Source: Phytophthora sp. 'mugwort' (taxonomy: Eukaryota > Oomycota > Peronosporomycetes > Peronosporales > Peronosporaceae). Taken from it: a stretch of 64,000 nt of DNA. The notes under the pieces were generated by a model. That model saw only the letters and a list, made by a program, of their open reading frames with translations. It ran no database searches and was not told the origin of the DNA. Made by a program: the position numbers and the translations under genes. Positions 11,241 through 19,678 of the stretch are shown here, in pieces (position 1 is the first letter of the stretch; each line of letters opens with the position of its first letter). Where the stretch lies: contig JAUCEF010000007.1 of assembly GCA_033558025.1 (NCBI GenBank), forward strand, positions 3,472,001 through 3,536,000, written 5' to 3'.

Positions 11241-11813
11241 TGAGACGCCAGGTGGCCTTAAAGCGTCGCAGCCGTCGGATGTTGAGACGCGCGGGTGCTG
11301 GACACCGAGCAGTTAGAATACGAACGAGGAGAGGAGTTAGGAAACCGCAGGACAGTGGTTGCATATTGGTCGTGTAGCGGGATTACACGAAGGTAACACG
11401 AGTGTAGCCGTGCTACGTGTCACCTTGCAGCAAGTGGTACTTGTACCACTTGAATTAACAGGATTTTTTTTTCAGTATGTGGCCACAGGGCCTCTCGATA
11501 AGAGTCATACATTTACACCACATGCGGCTTTGTCGCAGATAAAAAAACAAATAACAGTTCAGTTTTAGCATTAAAGAGAGTATTGCCTTAGGTTAAGGAA
11601 TACTGACTCTTTGAGTCTCTAGTGGTATAACTAGAGTGATCTAAACCTCTACGGAGACCTTAGGGGGTAGGATAACCACGGCTAGGACTCGGGGAGTCAT
11701 ACGCTTTCCTCTGACGCACTACGCTACGCAGCCCCGCTGCAGGCCGAGTGGCCTCCCATGTTCATGAGAAGGAATCAGTCTTACATCTTCCACCTCGACC
11801 TCAAGTACCAACG
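11241..11813 (+). repeat. 3' LTR of copia-2, interrupted
   Basis: The first part, 11,241-11,372, and the second part, 11,742-11,813, together match the 5' LTR. The 369-bp insert between them is a separate solo LTR. Confidence 0.85.
11373..11741 (+). mobile_element. Solo LTR inserted in the copia-2 3' LTR
   Basis: The insert has TG..CA ends and near-inverted termini (TGTAGCGGG and CCCGCTGCA, one mismatch). It is flanked by a 5-bp target duplication, GGTCG at 11,368-11,372 and GGCCG at 11,742-11,746, with one transition. The uninterrupted 5' LTR has GGCCG at the same place. No internal coding DNA remains, so it is a recombined solo LTR of an unidentified family. Strand is arbitrary. Confidence 0.8.
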
Positions 11814-11884
11814 AACATCAATGCACCACATACTCGAGCAGTTAGTATTGGGCTGCATGTTCTCACGGCATTCGGAAGCGTCTA

Positions 11885-12178
11885 ATGGTTGCAGCATTCT
11901 GCGAACTCATCGATCAGCCAGGCTACATGACCAAGAGCGTGGATGCGAGAGCTGATGCAGCACACAAATCGCACCTCTGCTCAATGCTGGTAAATTTCTG
12001 GACGAGGAAGGAGCGTAACGTCGACGTCATAGCTGCCGTCATCTTCTTGTGGTCGCTCATTGTCTCGTGGATTTTGATCTGCAGAGATTCGCTGCATGCT
12101 GAAGTCGATGTGGGTGGGACGGTGCCGCAGAATACTGGCAGGTCATCCAAATTAGAATATTACTGTATATTTCTATAG
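11885..12178 (+). CDS. Short unrecognised ORF with one membrane segment
   Basis: 97 codons from ATG. A polar start (FCELIDQPGYMTKSVDARAD) is followed by one strongly hydrophobic helix (VIAAVIFLWSLIVSWILIC, about residues 51-69). It lies between the copia-2 LTR and the mariner element. I see no family resemblance and no splice partner. It could be a gene fragment or a chance ORF. Confidence 0.2.
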   Translation: MVAAFCELIDQPGYMTKSVDARADAAHKSHLCSMLVNFWTRKERNVDVIAAVIFLWSLIVSWILICRDSLHAEVDVGGTVPQNTGRSSKLEYYCIFL

Positions 12179-12361
12179 GGCATGCATTTTAAATATGTGT
12201 AATACATCTTTTGGAACCCCATGCATGTTTTGCTTCGTTATTTATTATTTTCAATATCTTGATTTTTTTTTACAGAAACCCATCCATACGATTAACAACC
12301 TGCAGCCTGCAAAAGTGTCAACCGCGAGAACCACTAATGAGAATTTCATTGTTGTATAATA

Positions 12362-12565
12362 CAGTCCACGACAGTGGTATATGAACACCAACGGTCTCGC
12401 CAACTTTGTTTTTATCAAATTGCGTTTCATTCGCTGAAAATACCCTGGATTATAACGAATTGCAAGATCTGTCCATTGCACCAATTTTTGATGCTGAATT
12501 CCACCTGGTTTTGAGAAACGATGAGAAATATACTTTACGAGGTGCGACACAATATATGAACATCA
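12362..12565. repeat. Left TIR of the Tc1/mariner element
   Basis: Inverted match to 13,730-13,947. Landmarks include AGTGGTATATGAACACCA and TTTCATTCGCTGAAAATACC. Confidence 0.85.
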
Positions 12566-12699
12566 CTTCCACATGACCGAAACATTTGTTTTAAAGCATT
12601 ATGGATGCGATTCGCGCGTTGCTAATACGAAATATATGCTCCCCAACGCACTAATGCCCGGATACAGCGTTTGCGCATTGATAGGGTCAGATCTGTGAG

Positions 12700-13600
12700 C
12701 GTCTTAGGAGGATTTACAGCCCATGCCGCCAAAACCGCTTTCTTCGGCTCGTCTTTCGTGTTGTACTGCTTCCCGCCTTCGTAAACTTTGGGTCATGATG
12801 CCCTATAGATTCTCAATAGGATTGAGGTCTGGGGACAAAGCTGGCCAGTCCATAACGTCGATCCCTTGAGCCTGAAGCCACTTCATCGTGAGCGGGATTT
12901 GTGGATGGCCGCATTGTCTTGTTGAAAAATATGGTTTTCCGCATCGATGAACGGTTGCAAATGCGTGCGTAGGTTGCTCACATACTTGACGGAGTCTTGG
13001 TTGGCATCCACGAACTTCAATTCAGACTTGGTGTTCGCACAAAATGATCCCCACATCATGACACCACCGCCACCAGTATGACGGACGTTGAGCTCCTTAG
13101 GGCGACGCGTGTCGACCCATTCGTAGCGCATGCCATCCGGGCCATCCAGGTTCCACTTCTTTTCATCGCTGAACGTCACTTGACACCGCGCTTCGTCATC
13201 CTTGAGGCCCATACGCTCGGCTCACTTGACCCTTGCTTCTCGGTGGCGCTTCGTCAACGCTGGAGCGGCACCACGCTTCTTGTACTTGAGCCAGCTCACC
13301 GACTTGATCACGTGCTGAATCGTACGCACGCAGTGCACCAACTTGAGCTTCTCTTCATTTTTTTTTGCGGACAAACGGAGCACGGACACACAGCGGATGA
13401 TATGCCGCTTCTCACGCACAGTCACTTTTGACACGCTTCTAAGCCGTTTCTTGGGCTGAAAATTGGCAGGCGCCTTCAACACATTCTGCACGGCACCGAC
13501 AGAGCATGTGAGCACCTGTGTGATGCCCCGGACCGAAAAACCGTGCGGTGAGAGCGTCTGAATTGACTCGCGTTTTTGTCGGACTGATGCGAAGCACGTG
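12700..13600 (-). pseudogene. Tc1-type DD34E transposase pseudogene
   Basis: Read on the minus strand. An HTH-like N-terminal region (13,600-13,225) precedes the catalytic block starting TFSDEKKWNLDGPDG (first Asp, near 13,165). GGGGVMMWGSF follows, then FQQDNAAIHKS (second Asp, near 12,925), then, after a one-base shift, WPALSPDLNPIEN with the catalytic Glu near 12,820. Counting across the shift puts 34 residues between the second Asp and the Glu. Two tryptophan codons have become stops (VK-stop-AERM near 13,224 and NL-stop-G near 12,805). The catalytic residues survive but the frame does not. Confidence 0.8.
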
Positions 13601-13729
13601 CCATCATTGGCGAATTGAAAAGTGGTGCCACGATTGGTGGGATAGCAGTCTGTATAGTAAACACATTAACAACGCGTGGCGAGGGTTGTGAATCAAACTT
13701 ACGCAAACTTTCCGCAAACCCGAAGTTAT

Positions 13730-13947
13730 GTTCATATATTGTGTCGCACCTCGTAAAGTAATATTTCTCATCGTTTCTCAAAACCAGGTGGAATTCAGCA
13801 TCAAAAGTTGGTGCAATCGGCAGATCTTGCAATCGACAGATCTTGCAATTCGTTATAATCCAGGGTATTTTCAGCGAATGAAAACACACTTTGATAAAAA
13901 AAAAATTGGCGAGACCGATGGTGTTCATATACCACTGTCGCGGACTG
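13730..13947. repeat. Right TIR of the Tc1/mariner element
   Basis: Inverted match to the left TIR. It carries an extra 16-bp tandem copy (CAGATCTTGCAATCGA then CAGATCTTGCAATTCG) near 13,820-13,850 that the left TIR lacks. Confidence 0.85.
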
Positions 13948-14343
13948 TACGCATCATTTATTTCTGTAGCAATGCTATTAGTTCATTGCTACATTATCAG
14001 GTAAAAGTTATCCTTGCAGGACACACTTCCGAAAATTACATAAATACATATAGATTCGAAATCACTAACCGCAGGAATTTCCCAAACGGAGCGTACTTGG
14101 GTATCAAGGCCGTTGCGGCGAGTGTTGGGTCTTTCAAGGCGAACCCAGTTGTGAGCGTCCTCAGACTACAACGAGCTCGTAGTGCTGTTTTAGCCACAAT
14201 CATCATGACGCATCCACATGACTTGCCGACGTGAACCAATACTACATTCTTTTTGTTCAGTTTTGGCCAATCCTGTGGCTGCTACGAGCCGGACCATTTG
14301 CGTTGCGAGCTCATAGTTGTCACTCTCCCGTCGAACAAGCGCC

Positions 14344-17145
14344 ATGTTCGCGCCGAACGCGACAGCAAGTGGCAGCCTCGAAGCGCGCCAGCGCGTGGCA
14401 CAGCTACAGCTGCAGACCGCCACCAAGCACGTTATTGCTGTGGGACGCGTCGTGCGCAGTTCGTACTGCGACCACTCGGGCTGGGGCTACAAGCAGGGCA
14501 GCATCATCAAGAGCTGGAAGCGTCGTTACTTCGTGCTTAAGGGGCGGGAGCTCATCTATTTCGCAGAGCGCTCGCCCAGTGGCAAGGGTATTGACGAGAA
14601 AGGGCGATTGCGCATCAGCGGCGTTGAGTTTACGCCCGAGTTCACGAATGCTCTTGTGGTGCGGGGCGAGCTTAAGAACCAGGCGGTGAAGATGCAGGTG
14701 GACTCGAACGAGGAGAGCGACGAGTGGTTCCGCAAGATCTCGGACGTGCTGCAGGCCGCCAGGGAGGAGGATTTAGCTGGAGACAATCAAAGAGAAGCTG
14801 GAGGTGGAGGTGCTGTGGCCATGAAAGGCTGGCTGCTCAAAGAGGGACAGAATTTTAAGACCTGGAAGAGACGCTACATGACGCTCACGGGGAGGACCAT
14901 TCAGTACAGGGCGCAACCCAGTGAGAAGCCGTTGGGGGCGACCAGGGTGAATGCAGTCAATATCAACCCCTCGAGACCTTTCGCACTGGATATCTATTCG
15001 GATCATAACCGCATTTTGCGGATAGCAGCAGACTCGTTTGCGGACATCGAGGCATGGGACCACGCATTTGCAAAGGCTACTGGCAAAAGACCGTGCTTTG
15101 GAGATCCGTATGCTGGGCTGGAGGCGCCGTTCCTTGGAGAGACATTCGAGGAGAGCGTGCTGTGTGAAGGCTGGCTTTACAAGAGAGGACAGCGCTCGAC
15201 GGAGTGGCAGCGACGATATTTTAAGCTGAAAGGGTTTAAGCTGCTGTATCAGGACGGACCTGGCGAGAGCGTGCCGAAGGGTGCAGGCACAGTCGTGGGA
15301 TTAAAGCTTGGTGAGACAGGATCCAACAGTGTTTACGTACAGCTTAGCTCGGGTCGCGTGCTCTGTGTGAGTGCAGACAGCCAGTCTTCAGTTGACAAGT
15401 GGGTGAAAGCTATTTGCCAGCTGCTGGATAAGGATATGAAGACATTGGAGAAGGAAGTGCCAGCAGCGGCAGCTGGGGTCACCAAGGGTACGAGTAGCAG
15501 CAACTTGTTAACGCGCGCACTCAGTCGCGCTGGATCCAGTGCAAGCGTGCCGCCGGTCATTGCCACAAGCAGTTTTCGGTCGAGTCTTGGCGGTGCCAGT
15601 GGAAATCGGTCGAGTTTGCGCGGCGATGGTGGCTACTTGGAAGGCTACGATGACACACCAGAGACAGACATTAACAACAATTCTGGCCAGCTTTTGCGTG
15701 ATTCTACAGGAAGCTATCGGTCTTCTGTCGGTACTGGAAGCAATTCAGCATCAACAACACCCAGGGCTTCCACGACTGGTTTGAACCGTAAGTGCGGATG
15801 GCTACGCAAAGAAGGTGCCCGAGTTCGCTCACTCAAACGCCGCTACTTCATGGCCGACGGCAACAAGCTGTATTACTTTGAGCAAATCGGTGAGGGTCCG
15901 CGTGGTAACGGCATCGTGAAAAGTGCTATTCCTAACGATACTTATCCTAATTGTCTGGATTTCATTCTTACGTCGGGACGCACGCTGCGTGTTGTGGCCG
16001 AGTCTCCGGATGAGATCCTTTCGTGGCTCGATCACTTTAACGAATGTATTCCGGGTGGTGATAACACGGAGGAGCGTCGGAGTGCGTTGGAGAGGCTATC
16101 ATTTGGTGCCGCCGCAGAAGATACTGCATCAAGTGTGACTGAATCTGGCGCTGGTTGGCTGCTGAAAAGGGGAAAGAACTTTAAGAATTGGAAGCGCCGA
16201 TTCTTTAAGCTCGAGGGCAAGCAGTTTTCGTACGCGAGCGCCCCCGATGCCCCACCTCTCGGACGAGGTGTGGTGGAGAGTATTGCCATTGGTAATGCGA
16301 GACCCTTTTGCCTGGACGTCCACTTTCATAATGGTCGAATCATGCAGGTTGTTGCGTCCAATGAAAATGATATGATGGCTTGGAACCGCCTGCTGCAAGC
16401 TGCTGTGCTTTCAGAGCCGATCGAAAGCGACCTGGAGCAGGACACGCAATTTGATTTCGACGATGCCGAGGAGGATGCACAACTGGACAGTATGCGCACT
16501 GTGGTAACGGCTGCCACGGCTTTTAAGCGCGGCTTGTCGAAGGCATCGTCAACGGTGAGCACAACTACGAGCGACGATAGTTTCACCCAACGAGAGGCAA
16601 AGGTAAACCTGACGAGACAAAGTGCTGATGAATTGGCGAAGACGACCAACCAGCGGGCAGAGGCAGCAGCCAAGGCAGTGGCTGCTGCTGTGGCAGGAGC
16701 TGGCCGTCGGTCACTACGTTTGGGGATTGCAGAGACAGAAGAGCCGGTCGTGTGCAGCGGATGGCTGCGGAAGGAAGGCGGCACCGTAAAGAACTGGAAG
16801 CGGCGCTATTTCACTCTGCATGGCCCCACGCTGTGCTATTTTAAAAGCGATAATGGGGCGCTCCTGCGCAGCTTCACGGTGTGTCACGTCGTGACCTTGC
16901 GCACGAGAAGACTGTGTCTGGAGATTACGACCGAGGTGGGGCGAAAGCTGCTGGTGGCCAGCGAAACACAGACCGACCTAGACCGTTGGCTCGATCACCT
17001 GCACCGCGGTATCGCGGCGGAGAAGCGGAAGAAACACGGCACAGATAGCCCCCTGTGGACAAAGGAGGCACCTGTCGCCGCCACGCCGATGGCCCTGCCA
17101 GTGGAAACGCCCGAACCCGGCAGTCTCGCGTACAAAGTGCTGTAA
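14344..17145 (+). CDS. Six-PH-domain protein
   Basis: 933 residues from the ATG at 14,344; the frame is open a little further upstream but has no earlier ATG. Six pleckstrin-homology domains share the signature GWLxKxG..xxWKRRYFxL and end in a W-containing helix. They start near residues 46 (14,479), 162 (14,827), 274 (15,163), 483 (15,790), 602 (16,147) and 805 (16,756). A Ser/Thr-rich linker separates domains 3 and 4, and an Ala-rich helix precedes domain 6. PH domains bind phosphoinositides or proteins, so a membrane-associated adaptor is likely; no catalytic domain is seen. The paired basic residues of the first loop are kept in all six, as needed for lipid binding. No intron is apparent. 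Confidence 0.92.
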   Translation: MFAPNATASGSLEARQRVAQLQLQTATKHVIAVGRVVRSSYCDHSGWGYKQGSIIKSWKRRYFVLKGRELIYFAERSPSGKGIDEKGRLRISGVEFTPEFTNALVVRGELKNQAVKMQVDSNEESDEWFRKISDVLQAAREEDLAGDNQREAGGGGAVAMKGWLLKEGQNFKTWKRRYMTLTGRTIQYRAQPSEKPLGATRVNAVNINPSRPFALDIYSDHNRILRIAADSFADIEAWDHAFAKATGKRPCFGDPYAGLEAPFLGETFEESVLCEGWLYKRGQRSTEWQRRYFKLKGFKLLYQDGPGESVPKGAGTVVGLKLGETGSNSVYVQLSSGRVLCVSADSQSSVDKWVKAICQLLDKDMKTLEKEVPAAAAGVTKGTSSSNLLTRALSRAGSSASVPPVIATSSFRSSLGGASGNRSSLRGDGGYLEGYDDTPETDINNNSGQLLRDSTGSYRSSVGTGSNSASTTPRASTTGLNRKCGWLRKEGARVRSLKRRYFMADGNKLYYFEQIGEGPRGNGIVKSAIPNDTYPNCLDFILTSGRTLRVVAESPDEILSWLDHFNECIPGGDNTEERRSALERLSFGAAAEDTASSVTESGAGWLLKRGKNFKNWKRRFFKLEGKQFSYASAPDAPPLGRGVVESIAIGNARPFCLDVHFHNGRIMQVVASNENDMMAWNRLLQAAVLSEPIESDLEQDTQFDFDDAEEDAQLDSMRTVVTAATAFKRGLSKASSTVSTTTSDDSFTQREAKVNLTRQSADELAKTTNQRAEAAAKAVAAAVAGAGRRSLRLGIAETEEPVVCSGWLRKEGGTVKNWKRRYFTLHGPTLCYFKSDNGALLRSFTVCHVVTLRTRRLCLEITTEVGRKLLVASETQTDLDRWLDHLHRGIAAEKRKKHGTDSPLWTKEAPVAATPMALPVETPEPGSLAYKVL

Positions 17146-17989
17146 GCGGTTGACGATGTGGGGAATGCGTATGTACCATGTGTGTGCACGATACTGTAGC
17201 GTTTGTTTGCATGTCGCTCAAAATATAACAAAAACTTCGTGCCTTGGTGGCTTTCATTCATTACTGAATGACCTTGAGTTGAATGCCGATGCCAATTTCG
17301 GAGGTGGCGTGGACCTATGATTGGTGATCACGACCTCTTTCCATGGTGTTTTTCTTCGTCAGTCATCCATCCATATTGGTGTCAAGCCGATGCGATTGGC
17401 TGGCAATGCCGACGCGGTGCTCGACGAAGTCGTTGTAAACGACGTCAACATCCGCGACCTCTTTGCAGTAGGTACCTATACCTCTACCATGTATTGAGGC
17501 GCTCAATTTGAGGGCGCAGTCATTCCTGCCGCAAGACACCTTCAACTTAAGCAGATTCGACCCGAGATGGAAAGTTGCATTCCAGCCTATGACGTTCGGC
17601 GCGAGTGGTCCTGACCAGACCGTCTACGGTAGTCTACTGTAGCTGATAGACTCAGTGGAAATTACACTGTAATAGACTGCCAATGGCAGTCTGCCATGGC
17701 AGCAGTGGCATTGCTCAGCTGCGTGACGCCACGATAGTGAATCCGCGATAGTGCGCCTCGGATGGGGAATTCATGCGAGGAATGTTGGTCAGCAGTCCCA
17801 ACTGTTTTTTTCTTCAGCCATCAAAAGTAGTACTTTACCGATTGCAGCTAGTAAATAGTCATTCAGGACCTGAGTCAGGTATATTAATAATTGGATTACT
17901 AAATCGAATGATGATGGTCGGCTTGCCCGAACTTGACACCCAGTCTGCAATCCGAGTAGAGGAACCTAAGTCGACTACCCGTTACCGCC
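17146..17989. other. Intergenic region before the MATE gene
   Basis: No coding frame stands out. It contains a cluster of inverted repeats at 17,612-17,700 and, at 17,862-17,870, a TCATTC word resembling the oomycete initiator consensus about 125 bp before the ATG. The promoter reading is only suggestive. Confidence 0.35.
17673..17700. repeat. Hairpin plus adjoining palindrome
   Basis: AGACTGCC (17,674-17,681) and GGCAGTCT (17,685-17,692) form an 8-bp stem with a 3-nt loop. The perfect palindrome GCCATGGC follows at 17,693-17,700. Confidence 0.6.
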
Positions 17990-19678
17990 ATGGAAATTCC
18001 GCGCATCATTCACGACGAGCTGCTGCACCAAGTGGAGGGACCACAGGAGGAGCACCTCATCGCAGTGCGGCGTGCAAGTGTGAGCCCGAGACCCCGAGAC
18101 ACCACAAAGCTCGATGGTGAGAGTACGCCCCTTCTGCCTGCAGCCGACAAGGTGGAGGTGATCCTGGACGAGGAAGAGAAGGCGGCGATGGCGGTAGACA
18201 ACCAGCTCACGGCCTGGGAGATCGTGAGCGTGGAGACTAAAAGGCTGCTGGCCGTGGCCTTCCCCATGATGCTGGCGGTCATGCTCGAGATGTTTCCGGA
18301 TCTGGCGCTCAGCATGATGGTGGGCCACACAGACGTTGCTCACAGTACCGAGATCCTAGCCGCCTACCAGTTGGCCAACCTCGTGCAGATGATGATCATC
18401 GGGGGGCTCATCATGGGTCTGTCGTCAGCTATCGACACCATGTGCTCGCACGCCTTCGGTGCTAAAAGAATGGTCGAGCTCTGGAGAATCATTCAGGCCG
18501 CTGCCATTGTGTATGCATTATGTTTGCCAGTCATCGCACTGGTTCTCTGCAGTGGCAAGCCAATGCTCGTCGCTATGGGACAAGACTCCGCCATCTCGAA
18601 CGTTGCGGGACAGTTGCTGCTTGTCAGTATGCTCTTGGTGCCGTTCTTCATCATGTACGCAGTCATGAAGAGCGCGTTGCAGGCGCAGAATATCGTGTTC
18701 CCATTTGTATTGTCGTCGCTGGTGAGCTTCATTCTAAGCTCCATTGCAGCCTACTTATTGGCGTTCCACACGTCGTTGGGGTACATTGGTGTAGCGTTGG
18801 GTAGCCCTATCGGCTGGTTCCTGAAAGTAGTGATGGTGCTTCCGGTGGTGCTTCGCAATCGTGTGTTTATCGAATCGTGGCCCGATTGGAACTGGAGCGA
18901 AGCCTGGACGCGTGTCCCCGCCATCGCACGACTGGGTGTGTCGAGCGTGCTCATGATGATATTCCAGATGGTCGGATTCTCCTTTATCTCCTTGTTGGCT
19001 GGAATGCTGCCCAACGCAGACGTCTTGATAGCAGCAAACGGTATTTTCGTGTCGGTTGTTGGCCTCGCATTCATGCCGCTGCTGGGTATTTGTATCGCAG
19101 GTGCCATCCGCATGGGCAATGCTCTGGGAGCTGGTCAGGCTCGTCGCGCGCGTCTCATTAGTTTCATCGTGATGAGTGCGTCTCTATCCGTGTCTGGGAT
19201 TGCTGCAGGAATTGTCGCTTATGTTGCAGCTCCGTATGCACGCGCGTTCACCCCTAATGTAGAAGCATCAGCCGCGGCAACGGACCTTATCCAGAAACTG
19301 CTGCCCCTGCTGCCACTTTTGGGGGTTGCTTTCGGGATGCAGTCCGTGTTCCGCGCCTGTGGAAAGCAGTTGCTCTGCGCGCAGCTCAACTTTGTGTGCT
19401 TGTTCGTGCTGGGTGTGCCACTTGGTTTGCTATTCGCGATTCAGTTTGATGCGGGCATTGCTGGGCTGTGGGCTGGTAATATGGCGGGAACCGCTATCTT
19501 TGTTGTGGCGGGCATTTTCTGGTTGCGTGCCACCAGTTGGGAGAAAATGGCTCATGATGCGAAACACGGCACGCGTCATGCTGACTTCAGGGGCGAAATT
19601 GGCATCGATGTCGCGGTGGCTGCCAAAGAGTTCCCCTCGAGTTGTCACCATCGATCTTCGGTCGATGGTTCTCGATAG
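17990..19678 (+). CDS. MATE-family efflux transporter
   Basis: 562 residues; the ATG sits in a strong context (ACCGCCATGG). A polar N-terminal tail of about 75 residues is followed by about twelve hydrophobic segments in the two-bundle MATE pattern. Family marks are FPMMLAVMLEMFPDLALSMM in helix 1, the loop SSAIDTMCSHAFGAKR that matches the MATE 'D-T-xxxQ-x-G-A' block with S/H in place of Q, and GAIRMGNALGAGQARRAR before the second bundle. MATE proteins export organic cations or xenobiotics against H+ or Na+, at the plasma membrane or vacuole. The substrate cannot be told from sequence. No intron. The C-tail is polar and Ser/His-rich. Confidence 0.93.
   Translation: MEIPRIIHDELLHQVEGPQEEHLIAVRRASVSPRPRDTTKLDGESTPLLPAADKVEVILDEEEKAAMAVDNQLTAWEIVSVETKRLLAVAFPMMLAVMLEMFPDLALSMMVGHTDVAHSTEILAAYQLANLVQMMIIGGLIMGLSSAIDTMCSHAFGAKRMVELWRIIQAAAIVYALCLPVIALVLCSGKPMLVAMGQDSAISNVAGQLLLVSMLLVPFFIMYAVMKSALQAQNIVFPFVLSSLVSFILSSIAAYLLAFHTSLGYIGVALGSPIGWFLKVVMVLPVVLRNRVFIESWPDWNWSEAWTRVPAIARLGVSSVLMMIFQMVGFSFISLLAGMLPNADVLIAANGIFVSVVGLAFMPLLGICIAGAIRMGNALGAGQARRARLISFIVMSASLSVSGIAAGIVAYVAAPYARAFTPNVEASAAATDLIQKLLPLLPLLGVAFGMQSVFRACGKQLLCAQLNFVCLFVLGVPLGLLFAIQFDAGIAGLWAGNMAGTAIFVVAGIFWLRATSWEKMAHDAKHGTRHADFRGEIGIDVAVAAKEFPSSCHHRSSVDGSR

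Larger units (their letters stand above)
6412..11813 (+). mobile_element. Degenerate Ty1/copia retrotransposon (copia-2) with both LTRs
   Basis: A 199-bp LTR starting TGAGACGCC stands at both ends (6,412-6,610 and from 11,241). The primer-binding site follows the 5' copy, and a purine run (GGGAAGGAG) precedes the 3' copy. Between them gag, protease, integrase, RT and RNase H occur in copia order. Hand alignment of the LTRs gives roughly twenty differences over about 200 bases, so the insertion is old. Frameshifts and stops break all domains. The flanks, ATTGT and AACAT, show no convincing target-site duplication. A solo LTR splits the 3' LTR, and part of pol is tandemly duplicated. Confidence 0.92.
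12362..13947 (-). mobile_element. Tc1/mariner transposon with long TIRs, inactive
   Basis: The ends are perfectly placed between TA dinucleotides (12,360-12,361 and 13,948-13,949), the Tc1/mariner target site. The termini read CAGTCC(A)CGACAGTGG on the left and its inverse on the right. Inverted similarity continues for about 200 bp on the left (to about 12,565) and about 218 bp on the right (from about 13,730). A damaged DDE transposase lies between them on the minus strand. Length is 1,586 bp. Confidence 0.9.

Noticed and set aside
14036..14239. Minus-strand frame between the mariner element and the PH gene
   Set aside because: 67 codons, no family resemblance and no upstream or downstream partner.
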